28,419 bases of DNA from JADHUC01 sp964617665 (GCA_964617665.1 CAZUAH010000138.1:1-28419); one strand, 5' to 3'; numbered from the stretch's first letter, positions 16,809 through 26,442 are shown. The notes: generated by a model from the sequence alone, not told the origin. Made by a program: numbers and translations.

Positions 16809-19800
16809 GCGATTCTTCTTGGCTTCTCGACAGCCCGCTGGTCTACCGTCTTGGCTCTGGGCTTGTCCATTTCGTGTGGCAGGGCGCGATCGTAGCCGTC
16901 GCTTCAGGCGTAGTGCTGTGGTTGCTGCGACTGCGATCCGCCGGCACGAGGTACGTCGCGTTGTGGAGCGCACTCGTGGCGATGGCCGCGTGTGTCCCGG
17001 TGACGGTGTGGTTGAGTGACCTCCCAGCCCCCGCGCCAGACAGCGCAGCCGATGTGCGAGCGACCGTTGCGATCGTGCAAGGCGGACGCCCTCTTGCTGG
17101 GCAACACAGCGGGAAGCCTACGTCTCGCGGGGAACAGGATGTTCCGATTCCCGGCGCCCACGCAACTGACGTTGCCGTACGGAACGTTGCGGAATTGGAG
17201 GGACCAGCAACCACCGCAAAGACGCTGGCGGCGGGAGAGGTTGAGTTAGCCAATTCTCCCTCGGAAAGCCATCGGATGTGGTGGTTCGGGGCCTTGCCGT
17301 GGATCGTAGGAGGATGGCTGGTGGGAGCCGTTGGGCTATCGCTCTGGCGAGTGGGCGGATGGCTGCACTTGCGACGCATCTGTCGGGTCGGTACACGTGG
17401 CGCATCGCACGAGACGATCCAAATGTTCGAACGCCTGCTGGAAAGACTTCGTGTGAGTCGGCCGGTGCGGTTGTTGGAGTCTACGCTGGCTCGAAGCCCG
17501 ATCGTCATCGGCTGGTTGCGTCCCGCGGTTCTGCTGCCTGTGTCGATCGTTGCCGAGTTGCCGCCGCAGCAATTGGAAATGATCCTCGCTCACGAACTGG
17601 CCCACATCCGCCGCTGGGATTTTCTTTGGAATCTGGTCCAAACCGCGATCGAGACGCTCCTGTTTTTCCATCCGGCGGTCTGGTGGGTGTCGCGACAGAT
17701 CCGTGTCGAACGCGAAACCTGCTGCGACGACATGGCTGCCGGGATCATGGGAGACCGGTTGCTGTACGCACGATCGTTGGCCAGTTTGGAGGAGATGCGA
17801 CATGGACAGAAGCGACGGCCCGATTCGTCGCTCCAGGTAGCAGCCGATAACGAGGCGCTGCTGAGCCGAATACGACGCGTGCTCGGTTTGCCGAACGCGG
17901 ACTGCCGCGCAGGGTATGGTTGGTTGGGCGGTCTTCTGGGCGTGTCGCTGGTCGTAGCGGCACTGGCCGGGTACATGGCCATTGCCGGCGAGCCCACGAA
18001 ACCGTCGGAGGAAACCAATCACGGCGAGACGGAAGAACGAACAACCGTCTCCACGACGCAACTGCCGGCTGGCGCAGCGCGGACGATGCAGGCGTACCAG
18101 CGATCTGTGGCCGAGGCAGATGGAGAGATGCTCAGAGACCTGCTGTGCTTTGTTGACGAGCGGGACAAGGAGTTGTTTCTCGCGTTTTCGCCGAAAGACG
18201 GTGAGCATTTCGCACGGCTTGGGATCTTCCGCTCGGGAAAGGTCCTCGAATCGAAGAAGGCGTCGCAGGATTGCTGGCTGGTCGTCCTCGAAAACAATCG
18301 TCTGCTGGAGTTGTGGCAGATGGGTGGCGAATGGCGCGTGCTTTGTCCGATGCCGGGGCATTTGCGCATGGCGCAGGGTAAGCTGGCAAGGGAAGAGGGC
18401 CTTCGCTACCTGCAGACGCAAGAAATGCAGCGAGTTGAGGAGGAAGACGAAGCACAACTTCAGCGAAGGCGTGCACGATATCTTGCACTGCTGGACCTGA
18501 AATCGAGATACCCCATCGGGAACCTGTTCATGTACTACTCCGGTATCCCGGCGGACAACGCGGCGGAATTGTCGGCCATGTCCGTTGCGGACTTTCGCAA
18601 GGCGGTGATGCTGAAACTCGATGCTCCAAGCGGCCTGCGCTACCGCGTCGAGCCTGATAGTAACGTGTATGAGGAGGGCCAACCCGTCGTCGTGACCTTT
18701 GTGCTGGAGAATGTAACTGACCGACCTCTGACGGTGCCCTATCGACCCGCGGTGGAGATCGTCGATTCTTCCAACACCATCACGGCCCGCGGAGCGTTGG
18801 TTTTTCCGAAAGGCACGGACATAGAAAAGACAGACAGGAACAGGAGTCCCTACCGAGGGCAACGAATCCACCCGTTCGAAAGACGAGTCGTGCTGATTCA
18901 ACCAGGGGAAGCAGTCAGTTCAGAGGTCAATCTGCGTGACTATTACGATTTGCCACCGGCCAGATACACGGTTTCGGCTCATCTGATGGTCGAGGGAGAC
19001 GAGCAGAGATCTCTGTGGAGCGGGCAAGCTAGAACGGACACGGTTGGCTTCGCGGTCCAGGCTCCATCGGAACAGGAGGCAAGCGGCGGGAAATCGGAGA
19101 TCGAGGAGACGCGTCGAGCGTTGGTCCAGAAGTTTGCGGGTGTCGTAACGGGCGAGCAGGGAAAGCCCCTGGAGGGTGTGACCGTAAAGATGTGCGGTGT
19201 GGAGAGGTTCCATGACGGGCGTTGGCACCGCAACTGCAGACCAGATTGTATGGTGCCGCGGCCCACCACCTCTGACAAGACGGGACGCTTCTCCGTGGAG
19301 TTCACCGAGGCTTGCTTCGAGATGCCCATCGACGAAAGGAAGACTCGGTTCAATCTCTGGCTCAGCAAAGCCGGATATGCACCAACTTACCTTCCGGGCA
19401 TCTCTCCCAAGCCACAGGAAACGAAGGTCATTCTCCAGCGGGGCATTCGGGTCTCCGGCACTGTGAAGCGTCAAACCAATGGGCAGTTGACGCCGATCCA
19501 GGGAGCCGTCGTCTATCTCCAATGCTCCTCCGGCGACCGTGCCCATCAGGAGCGCGTCTTCGACGAACCCTACTTCTTCCTTTTGAAGAGGAAGGAAGGC
19601 GAGGAAGGATGCGACCTGCCCTATCAACAACGCGTCCTGACGGATGCAGACGGAAGATGCACCATCACGCTATCCTCGCCCCCGAAGGACAAACGCTGGT
19701 TCTTGGTCTGCTCAGACGAGTCGTGGCATAAGGACAGCTCGTGGCGAGGCCCCAAACTGGTGAAGGCGGTATTCCTCGACGTGAGAGAAGGCCAGCCAAC

Positions 19801-22800
19801 AACTGGGGCTGATTTCGTCGTTAGCGATGAGTCTAACCGAGTAGCTGGTGAGTGGTCTCCTCTAGCAGTCGACCAGTTGGCCGAAGATGTGAAGATTCGG
19901 GGTGGCAACATCACGTTCGAATTTGAATCGCCGATGTTTCTGAATATCACGGCCGTGCAAAAGCGGAACGCGGAGGCGCCGATCAGAACCTTTTTCGACC
20001 AGTGGAGCGATGAACCGAGCACGAAATACGATCTCTGTCTCAAGACGTGGAAAGCGGATCAACCGGGCGGGGGCTTTGTCTACGGAGACAACCGCGTCTA
20101 CAGGAAGGTGTCTATCAACTACTTGCGTTATGATCGGCAAGTTGACGAAGTCCTGCCCGAGTTTGATTCAATAAAAATCCTTAGGTCAGCAACGACCCAT
20201 GACACGGGCGCTGGCTACGAATTGAACGCGTGGATTCCGAGTGATACAGGGGAGCATCGCGAAAACGCTGCCTGGGAAACACCGAGGATGCGTCTGGGAA
20301 TCGGCGAAGACGTTACGTTGTACAAGATGTCGGATCCCCGCGCGCCAGACGACGTCTTCTCTGAACTCACGATTCGCTTTTCCCGGTCTCTCCCTGCTGC
20401 CGGAAATGGCGCCGAGACGATCGGAGGCCTTCGCGGCAGGCTGGTCGTCGCCAAGCCGGTCATCGGTTCCACGCATCAGTTCCGCGTCGATCTCCGATTG
20501 CAGAACGTTTCCGAGACGCCCATCTCCATCACGCACGGGAATCCGGCTGACTTCGAGGCCCGCGTCAACGATTCCCACGGGAAGGTCGTCGAGCCAACTT
20601 CGGGGCGCGTCGATGTGATGCATGCCCCCAAGACCTCCGAGATCCAACCGAAAGCCGAATTGACCATTCCTGTTACCATCAAGAGCATCGACGGCGCGAA
20701 GGGCTCTCACCTGGACACCACGACGCGGATTTGGACCCTGCCGGCCGGCAAATACTCGCTCGGGGGCACGTACAAGTTGCCCGCGGGCCAGCTCGCCTTG
20801 CCGCCAGTGGAACTCGAAATCCGCCAGGATGAGCATGTTGGCGAGGTGGATGCGTCGATTGACGTCCGGCTTCGGGCAGAAAAGGCCGAGTGGCGACACG
20901 ACGAGACCCCCATCGTGACGGCCGACCTTCGAAACCGCCGGACTGACCCTGAGGGGAGATACGGGGGTTCGCGCGGCTTGGTACATCACGAGCTGGAGGT
21001 GGACGGAAAGTGGTGCAATTACACCATCGTGGGCAAGAAGCCCGCGTCGATCGTCGTTCCGCCCGGCAAAGAACTCAAGGACGCATTGATTTTCCCTCTG
21101 CTCCCAGACTGGGCGCGGCAGGTCAGCGATAATCCTCAAGACCGCTCTCTCCGTCTGCGCCCGGGACGTCACACCGTGCGCGTAGCCGTGAATCTGTACC
21201 GGGGGGGCAAGGAGGCCAAACGACCGGACGGCCTAGTGGAGCACGCGAGGTTCGTCAGCAATCGCATCGAAATCGAGATCCTCGCGCCGGAGCCCGGCGA
21301 ATCGGCCGAGGCGAATCTCAGGAGTCGGATCGTCGAAGGAGTCGCGTGGGGTGAGCCGAAGGGTGGACTCCGTCTTGGTCTCGCGCCGGAAGCCGTCAAC
21401 CTGGCCCCCAGCGACAGACATTTCACGGTTCAAGTCTGGTTCGAGAACTGCGGCGACACTCCGCTGGAGGTCCCCCAGGATTCATCGGGGATCATGCTAG
21501 CCGCCGCCGTACGTTGGAAGAACTCGCGGCCTTACGACAAGTTCTTCTACTTTGCCGATCCAACATCGTTCAAGCATCGAGAATTGAAGTCAGGCGAACA
21601 TTTCAAGTCGCTCGCGAGGCAGAACATTCGCCCTCGGCAATTGAAACCCGGCGAGCGTATTCAGTTGGAATGCATCGTGGGATTAGACGGCCAAGTGAGC
21701 GCGCTGCGCGAGGGCCAGTTCAACGTGGTCTCATTTGGCGATGACCCACCGGAGAAGCCATTCCGGCTGTGCGCCGGATTGCTGTTCGACGATCTGAAGG
21801 AACGCCACGGTGGTCCAGAGGAGCTTCCGCGGGCCAAGGATCCGAATCCTATGGGCCAACACTGGCACGATCCGAGGCTCGTGAAAACCAACGAAATCCA
21901 GGTCCACCGAACGGACGCCGAGGCAGACGTCGGCGATCGGGCCGCCGAAGGGGTTGTGTGTCGGCTTCGCGTTGACAAGACCGTCTGGGAGGTCGGCAAG
22001 CCGTTGAAGTTCCACGCGGAGATTCGCAGTACGGGCCCCAACAAATGGATGCGCCCGACCGGCCCAAGGACTCGCTTCCAGATGGAAATGAACGGCCGGT
22101 GGTATAGCTGGGTCGGACAAGTCGCACGAGGGCCTGGGGACGATCCGAATCCGCAGGCTCCCGTCGGGAATCAGCCCGAGACGATCCCGATCGAAGTGGA
22201 TTGGGCATGGCGGGACGACAGCGGGCAATGGCTGAAGTGTCTGCCCGGCAAGTACACGGTTCGCGTGGCCATCCCCGTCCAGCCAGCCGGTGACGCCGAT
22301 GCCGAGTCGACCCGCATGATCAGCAACCCCGTTCAAATCGAAATCGCTACTCAGGACGACCCGGCGCCGCAGATACCTTGGGGACCGGCTTCCGAAGGTG
22401 TCCAGGCGCGGCTGCGGGCCGACCGGCGCACCTGGAAACACGGCGAGACTCCAACGGTGCTGTCCGACGTGCGCAACCGGGGCGCGCGGGAACTTCACTT
22501 GTGGCGGCATCAGGCCCTTTGTGAGCTGGAATTTGACGGCCGCTGGTACGAGTGGACCAGAGCGGAAGGATCCTTCAAGAGCTCCTGGTTCCCCAAGGGC
22601 CGAGAATACTTCGATATCCCGTTCAAGCTCCTAGACAATTGGCAGAGCAAAGCCGGCAAAGAGCCGCTTGCGCTGACAGCCGGCCAGCACAAAGCTCGTG
22701 TAGCAATAGTCGCACGGTCGCCCAATGCCAAGGATCGTAACAAGCTGCCGCCGATCCGTTCCGTAAGCAACGAGGTAACGATCGAGATCCTGCCGCCGCC

Positions 22801-22807
22801 GAAGTAA
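16805..22807 (+). CDS. Giant M56 (BlaR1-like) metallopeptidase with tandem Ig-like repeats
   Basis: A 2000-residue membrane protein. The N-terminal 395 residues form the M56 peptidase: membrane segments at about 16-38, 49-70, 158-180 and 376-395, zinc motif HELAH (His263, Glu264, His267) and VERETCCDD (Glu302/Glu304). The remaining 1600 residues should be outside the cytoplasm. They comprise a helical domain with a coiled-coil-like stretch (about 425-600), an Ig-like domain (609-765), two carboxypeptidase-regulatory-like domains (about 775-1010), an uncharacterised domain (1025-1200), another Ig-like domain (1205-1345), and four units sharing the pattern GVxxRLRxDxxxWxxGExP ... PGxHxVRVAV ... 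SNxVxIEI (about 1351-1492, 1510-1702, 1708-1849, 1856-2000; the second is the most divergent). No penicillin-binding domain is present. It is far longer than BlaR1 (about 585-600 residues). Confidence 0.88.
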   Translation: MSDSSWLLDSPLVYRLGSGLVHFVWQGAIVAVASGVVLWLLRLRSAGTRYVALWSALVAMAACVPVTVWLSDLPAPAPDSAADVRATVAIVQGGRPLAGQHSGKPTSRGEQDVPIPGAHATDVAVRNVAELEGPATTAKTLAAGEVELANSPSESHRMWWFGALPWIVGGWLVGAVGLSLWRVGGWLHLRRICRVGTRGASHETIQMFERLLERLRVSRPVRLLESTLARSPIVIGWLRPAVLLPVSIVAELPPQQLEMILAHELAHIRRWDFLWNLVQTAIETLLFFHPAVWWVSRQIRVERETCCDDMAAGIMGDRLLYARSLASLEEMRHGQKRRPDSSLQVAADNEALLSRIRRVLGLPNADCRAGYGWLGGLLGVSLVVAALAGYMAIAGEPTKPSEETNHGETEERTTVSTTQLPAGAARTMQAYQRSVAEADGEMLRDLLCFVDERDKELFLAFSPKDGEHFARLGIFRSGKVLESKKASQDCWLVVLENNRLLELWQMGGEWRVLCPMPGHLRMAQGKLAREEGLRYLQTQEMQRVEEEDEAQLQRRRARYLALLDLKSRYPIGNLFMYYSGIPADNAAELSAMSVADFRKAVMLKLDAPSGLRYRVEPDSNVYEEGQPVVVTFVLENVTDRPLTVPYRPAVEIVDSSNTITARGALVFPKGTDIEKTDRNRSPYRGQRIHPFERRVVLIQPGEAVSSEVNLRDYYDLPPARYTVSAHLMVEGDEQRSLWSGQARTDTVGFAVQAPSEQEASGGKSEIEETRRALVQKFAGVVTGEQGKPLEGVTVKMCGVERFHDGRWHRNCRPDCMVPRPTTSDKTGRFSVEFTEACFEMPIDERKTRFNLWLSKAGYAPTYLPGISPKPQETKVILQRGIRVSGTVKRQTNGQLTPIQGAVVYLQCSSGDRAHQERVFDEPYFFLLKRKEGEEGCDLPYQQRVLTDADGRCTITLSSPPKDKRWFLVCSDESWHKDSSWRGPKLVKAVFLDVREGQPTTGADFVVSDESNRVAGEWSPLAVDQLAEDVKIRGGNITFEFESPMFLNITAVQKRNAEAPIRTFFDQWSDEPSTKYDLCLKTWKADQPGGGFVYGDNRVYRKVSINYLRYDRQVDEVLPEFDSIKILRSATTHDTGAGYELNAWIPSDTGEHRENAAWETPRMRLGIGEDVTLYKMSDPRAPDDVFSELTIRFSRSLPAAGNGAETIGGLRGRLVVAKPVIGSTHQFRVDLRLQNVSETPISITHGNPADFEARVNDSHGKVVEPTSGRVDVMHAPKTSEIQPKAELTIPVTIKSIDGAKGSHLDTTTRIWTLPAGKYSLGGTYKLPAGQLALPPVELEIRQDEHVGEVDASIDVRLRAEKAEWRHDETPIVTADLRNRRTDPEGRYGGSRGLVHHELEVDGKWCNYTIVGKKPASIVVPPGKELKDALIFPLLPDWARQVSDNPQDRSLRLRPGRHTVRVAVNLYRGGKEAKRPDGLVEHARFVSNRIEIEILAPEPGESAEANLRSRIVEGVAWGEPKGGLRLGLAPEAVNLAPSDRHFTVQVWFENCGDTPLEVPQDSSGIMLAAAVRWKNSRPYDKFFYFADPTSFKHRELKSGEHFKSLARQNIRPRQLKPGERIQLECIVGLDGQVSALREGQFNVVSFGDDPPEKPFRLCAGLLFDDLKERHGGPEELPRAKDPNPMGQHWHDPRLVKTNEIQVHRTDAEADVGDRAAEGVVCRLRVDKTVWEVGKPLKFHAEIRSTGPNKWMRPTGPRTRFQMEMNGRWYSWVGQVARGPGDDPNPQAPVGNQPETIPIEVDWAWRDDSGQWLKCLPGKYTVRVAIPVQPAGDADAESTRMISNPVQIEIATQDDPAPQIPWGPASEGVQARLRADRRTWKHGETPTVLSDVRNRGARELHLWRHQALCELEFDGRWYEWTRAEGSFKSSWFPKGREYFDIPFKLLDNWQSKAGKEPLALTAGQHKARVAIVARSPNAKDRNKLPPIRSVSNEVTIEILPPPK

Positions 22808-22934
22808 CGCGAACAGATCGACGGGAATGCTCCGTGCCGGGACAAGGACGTCACCCCCGATCGGAGACGCCATCTCTGGAACCCCGGCTATCGGCGAGGC
22901 GCGAGCCCTGACCGGTGGCGGGGCCGGCGCACTG

Positions 22935-22962
22935 CGACGAAACCAAGCGTGCTGCTTCGTCG
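22935..22962. terminator. Inverted repeat after operon 2 (terminator or operator-like)
   Basis: Arms CGACGAA (22935-22941) and TTCGTCG (22956-22962) enclose 14 bases, with an inner AGC/GCT pair, 128 bp after the M56 stop. A pyrimidine run (TCTTCTTAG) follows, which makes a weak terminator possible. The arms are also the BlaI half-sites of operons 1 and 2, but spaced by 14 rather than 4 bases. Confidence 0.4.
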
Positions 22963-23031
22963 TCTTCTTAGTTTGGGGTAGCAGAGTGCAACGATTTGTG
23001 AAGGAGTTGTTTTTGCTGGAAGGAGGAGGAG

Positions 23032-24300
23032 ATGAGGAAGCTTGCGCTGCTCGCGGTCTGTGCGGCCCTGTTGGCCTTGTTCGGAAGAAATGCGGTGGGT
23101 GGCGAGGCGGCCGACGCAGCCGCCGAAGAGGCGTTTCCCGACCTATCGAAGCGTGTTCCTTATCTCACTCAGCGGCTCCGGAGCACCCGGTGGCAGGTCC
23201 GCTACTACTTGCTGCCCGATCTCAAAGGAAGGGGTTCGCAGACGAAACGTGCCCTGGAGACGCTTGTGCGTGACGAACACGAAGGAGTGGCCAACCAGGC
23301 CACGGTGCGTTACGTCAACAATTTCGTGAATGTCAAGAAGACCCTCTTCAGACCCGGCCTGTATGCTCCGGACAGATTCCCCATCGCAGATCTTCCCAAG
23401 GATGCCCCCGAGCTGGCTCTGGTTGACTATTGTCTTGCTCGAAGAGAGGTCTCGGGGCGCCCCAGAGACGACATGCGGCGGGTCCTTCCCGTGCTGGATC
23501 CGGCCCAGTTAGACAACCCTCGGATGCACGAGTCTATGACGATCGTCGGTATTCTGGGGAGGCCGGAGGATGCCAAAGCAGTGTATCCGTTCCTTCAGAG
23601 CAACAACGACTACGTTGCTCTCGGTGCGGCGAAGGCCGTCATTAGGCTCGGTGACAAGACGAAGGGAGTGGAAGCGCTCTGCCGGCTTGCAGATAAGGAT
23701 CCTGCAGAACACCTTTACTACGTGACCGAGGCTTTGCACGCCTTGAGGGAGATGGACCATCCGGAGCTCAAGTCGATAGTCCTCAGGATACTGTCGTCCG
23801 TCGATCGCACCGAAGGGATCCAGCCAAACTGGCTCGGCGAATTCTTGCTGCTGGCCGCTGACGCCGTGGGCAACGACGCGTGGAAAGCGGCTGACAGTGT
23901 GAGCTCGACTACGGAGGTGAATATGCCTGACATTCTCAAGCACTATCATGGGGATGTCGAAATCCCTGGGGAACTGCTGGAAACCTACGAGAAACTCATC
24001 GGTGCATTCGCGGAAGGTGATGCCGGAGCGATCAATGCTCTCAGCCTCCCAGGCAGTCTTACCTTCACGTATGATCTACGTGCCAGGAACTCCAAGGAAC
24101 ATGGAGAGGATTCCGTCTACTACGGACAGGACACCAATATCCCTTTCTTGAAGAGCAGATTCGATAGGTACATCCGAGTTGCAGGCGAGCGAGGAGAGGG
24201 CTGCTACCTTCTTCGGACGGCCACCACCGCCATGTGGTTTGTCGAGACGAAGCGGTCTGGCTGGAAGCTGTATCGCTACCTCGACAAACCGATAGAGTAG
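23032..24300 (+). CDS. Secreted HEAT-like repeat protein
   Basis: A 422-residue exported protein: a signal peptide (MRKLALLAVCAALLALFG, cleavage probably near residue 24-26), then a helical region with HEAT-like units (about 40-300), clearest around YPFLQSNNDYVALGAAKAVIRLGD. The last 100 residues (TYEKLIGAFAEGDAGAINAL onward) look like a small alpha+beta domain ending in a beta-rich segment. It has an exceptionally purine-rich ribosome-binding site (GGAAGGAGGAGGAG) immediately before ATG 23032. No catalytic motif is seen. It lies between operons 2 and 3 and is followed after 67 bp by a second HEAT protein gene, so the two are probably co-transcribed. A scaffold or ligand-binding role is inference. 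Confidence 0.75.
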   Translation: MRKLALLAVCAALLALFGRNAVGGEAADAAAEEAFPDLSKRVPYLTQRLRSTRWQVRYYLLPDLKGRGSQTKRALETLVRDEHEGVANQATVRYVNNFVNVKKTLFRPGLYAPDRFPIADLPKDAPELALVDYCLARREVSGRPRDDMRRVLPVLDPAQLDNPRMHESMTIVGILGRPEDAKAVYPFLQSNNDYVALGAAKAVIRLGDKTKGVEALCRLADKDPAEHLYYVTEALHALREMDHPELKSIVLRILSSVDRTEGIQPNWLGEFLLLAADAVGNDAWKAADSVSSTTEVNMPDILKHYHGDVEIPGELLETYEKLIGAFAEGDAGAINALSLPGSLTFTYDLRARNSKEHGEDSVYYGQDTNIPFLKSRFDRYIRVAGERGEGCYLLRTATTAMWFVETKRSGWKLYRYLDKPIE

Positions 24301-24367
24301 GGAGAGTCTCTGACCGCCTGCACCAATCGCTACGTCTTCCCAGTTGATCTCGCGAGGATTCTCTCCT

Positions 24368-26302
24368 ATGACACGCCATTTCGCAACTTGCGTCGGAACG
24401 CTGCTTGTTCTGCTTGCTCATCTGACTTCCGTGGCTGAAGCATCGCGGAGGCATCGGCCCATGGGCGATTACGTTCGTCAAGCTGCACTCATTCTGATCG
24501 TTGATACGGCAAGGGGCGGGGAACGCGGCTTCGATACGGTGCTTTCCGTTCGAGAAGTGATCCAAGGGGATGCGAAGTGGGAAAACCAGAGCATTTTGCT
24601 TCAACAAGGTCCCAGGTCGACAGCGGATGCCCGCGTGCCGACGCCATTGGAAGGCGTTGCAGTGCTGCTTCCGAAGGGATGGCAGAAATCAGAGAGCTGG
24701 CCGGTTCTGGAGGCTTACCAGAAGCCGCATGAGATCGAGGCATTACGGCTTCTCGTTGAGGTCCTGCCAATACCCGAAGAGCGACAACGTGTGCTGGCAC
24801 TTCGACAGCTGTTTTCGAAGGGGAATCCCGCCTTGCAGGAACAACTAATCGCGGACTTTCGCGACATGCAGGACTCGCATAACCTGGAGTTGATCACCGA
24901 GTGGTGTTCGACGACGGAGCCCGCCACGCAACGCAAGCTGGTGGACCTGCTGGCGCACATGGGTGACCTGCGGGGTGTGCCCACGCTGATCGAAGCGATG
25001 CTCTCGTCCGATCAGCAGCTCAGTCAAACGGCCGCGCACAACCTACGTTGGTACTTCCCCGGAGCACCGGGCGTGACCGACGCTTTCGAGCGAGTCTTGG
25101 AGCGCGAGCACCTCGCGCGCACGGCGGCCCAGTACCTGGCCGTACATCGCCCTAGTCCGGAGGCGAAGGCATTGATCGTTGCGGAGGACTCACCGTGGCA
25201 GCAAGCCGAACGCCTAAGTCAAGCCGGCGACCCGGAGGCAGCTCGGACGAGATACATGGTAATCGTCCGAGACCAGAAGGAAAACGCCTACACTCGAAGG
25301 GCTTCGGCCCGGAGGCTTCTCGCTCAGGCCACCGAGGAGGACAAAGATCAGATTCGCCGGGCGTTGTTGCCCCAGTTGGCCGCCGATGCAGCAGGCGATA
25401 ACTACATTTTCGCGTTGGACGCAGCGAAGATCCTCCGAGCCCTGGGCCATGCGGATTGCCTGGAAGCCTTGATGGAGGTCTTTTCGCAAAGCTCCTTCAC
25501 CTATCAGAAAGCGGCGCAAGAAGCCACCATGGCAATCCGCGAACTCGGACCTGAGGCTCGACAAACGGCCGTGAACCGATTGCTCGCTACGTTCGACTCG
25601 GCTGCCGAGAAGAGGCCGTCCACTGGAAGCGTCACGCGCACCATGCTCGAACTCATTTGGCTCGGCGATTCGTCCGATCTCCAACTGGCCGAACAGCGAA
25701 TGCCCGCATCGTATCGAACCACCTGGAACCGGCTGCGACCCCTGTTGCCCGTTGCTCAACAAAAAGACGAAGCGAAGTTCCTCACAACATTGCTCGAAAG
25801 CCATCTAGAGACGCGGATTGCACTGCCAAGGGATGCCTGGGCGTGGGTCCTTTTCCGACTGGGTGACCTACGTCGTGAGGTGTCCATAGACTCGCTGACA
25901 AAGTACGTGACCGAGGAACTCGATTGGTCCCTGACTCGCGCGTCGGCCGATGCACTGACCAACATTGGCGGACAAACCGTCGAGCAGAAGATGCTGCCGC
26001 TATTGACTCACGAGGATCACAACCGCGTCCGCCGACACGCCGTTGAAGTGCTGTTCGCGCTCCAAGGCGAACGATCTGCCGTGATCGCCCGTCGCATGCT
26101 CGTTGAAAAGGACTTCGGCCTGAAGGGACCGGCCATGTCTCACCTTGGCCGATACGGCTCGCCAGAGGACCTTCCCTTGCTGCTTCCCTTCTGCGACTAC
26201 TGGAAAGCGGACCGAACGACGCAGTACTGGGCCATGTCAGCCGTAGCCAGCTTGCGCGACCGATACCACTACGACGTCAGTGGCCCAATTCACGCGAACT
26301 GA
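24368..26302 (+). CDS. Secreted HEAT-repeat protein
   Basis: A 644-residue exported protein. The ATG at 24368 gives a clean signal peptide (MTRHFATCVGTLLVLLAHLT, Ala-Glu-Ala-Ser near 22-25) with GAGGA (24354-24358) 9 nt upstream. A small N-terminal domain (about 35-130) precedes an array of HEAT/armadillo-like helical repeats to the C-terminus, for example GDLRGVPTLIEAMLSSDQQL, HADCLEALMEVFSQ and EDHNRVRRHAVEVLFAL. No enzymatic motif is visible. Such arrays bind proteins or peptides. It may share a transcript with the gene upstream and lies immediately before the promoter of operon 3. Confidence 0.8.
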   Translation: MTRHFATCVGTLLVLLAHLTSVAEASRRHRPMGDYVRQAALILIVDTARGGERGFDTVLSVREVIQGDAKWENQSILLQQGPRSTADARVPTPLEGVAVLLPKGWQKSESWPVLEAYQKPHEIEALRLLVEVLPIPEERQRVLALRQLFSKGNPALQEQLIADFRDMQDSHNLELITEWCSTTEPATQRKLVDLLAHMGDLRGVPTLIEAMLSSDQQLSQTAAHNLRWYFPGAPGVTDAFERVLEREHLARTAAQYLAVHRPSPEAKALIVAEDSPWQQAERLSQAGDPEAARTRYMVIVRDQKENAYTRRASARRLLAQATEEDKDQIRRALLPQLAADAAGDNYIFALDAAKILRALGHADCLEALMEVFSQSSFTYQKAAQEATMAIRELGPEARQTAVNRLLATFDSAAEKRPSTGSVTRTMLELIWLGDSSDLQLAEQRMPASYRTTWNRLRPLLPVAQQKDEAKFLTTLLESHLETRIALPRDAWAWVLFRLGDLRREVSIDSLTKYVTEELDWSLTRASADALTNIGGQTVEQKMLPLLTHEDHNRVRRHAVEVLFALQGERSAVIARRMLVEKDFGLKGPAMSHLGRYGSPEDLPLLLPFCDYWKADRTTQYWAMSAVASLRDRYHYDVSGPIHAN

Positions 26303-26333
26303 GCGACCGCAATTCTGTCCGAGTAGTGGTCGC
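26303..26333 (+). terminator. Possible hairpin at end of HEAT gene
   Basis: GCGACC (26303-26308) can pair with GGTCGC (26328-26333) around 19 bases, right after the HEAT gene stop. There is no U-tract, so this is at best a weak end signal. Confidence 0.25.
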
Positions 26334-26400
26334 GATATTCCTGCCGGCCGTGTTCCTGCCGAACTCGCTGATGTTTCAGAGAGTATTAGCAAGACTCTTC

Positions 26401-26428
26401 TTGACAGGACTAATATTTTAGTCATAAT
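26401..26428 (+). promoter_or_regulatory. Promoter of repressor/protease operon 3
   Basis: Consensus -35 TTGACA (26401-26406), 16-bp spacer and -10 CATAAT (26423-26428), 87 bp upstream of the repressor start. The spacer contains operator 3a, the third occurrence of the same promoter layout. Confidence 0.72.
26408..26423. promoter_or_regulatory. BlaI-type operator 3a (in promoter spacer)
   Basis: Perfect dyad GACTAA-TATT-TTAGTC. It keeps the N4 spacing and position of the other spacer operators, but the half-site is ACTAA instead of ACGAA. Confidence 0.72.
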
Positions 26429-26442
26429 TCAGGAAACCGCAG

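Noticed and set aside
17336..18901. Long minus-strand open frame of about 520 codons inside the operon 2 protease gene
   Set aside because: It lies antisense to the well-supported M56 domain, has no recognisable motif or ribosome-binding site, and is expected from GC-rich codon use.
20186..21172. Minus-strand open frame of about 330 codons
   Set aside because: Antisense shadow of the repeat region of the operon 2 protease; no family features.
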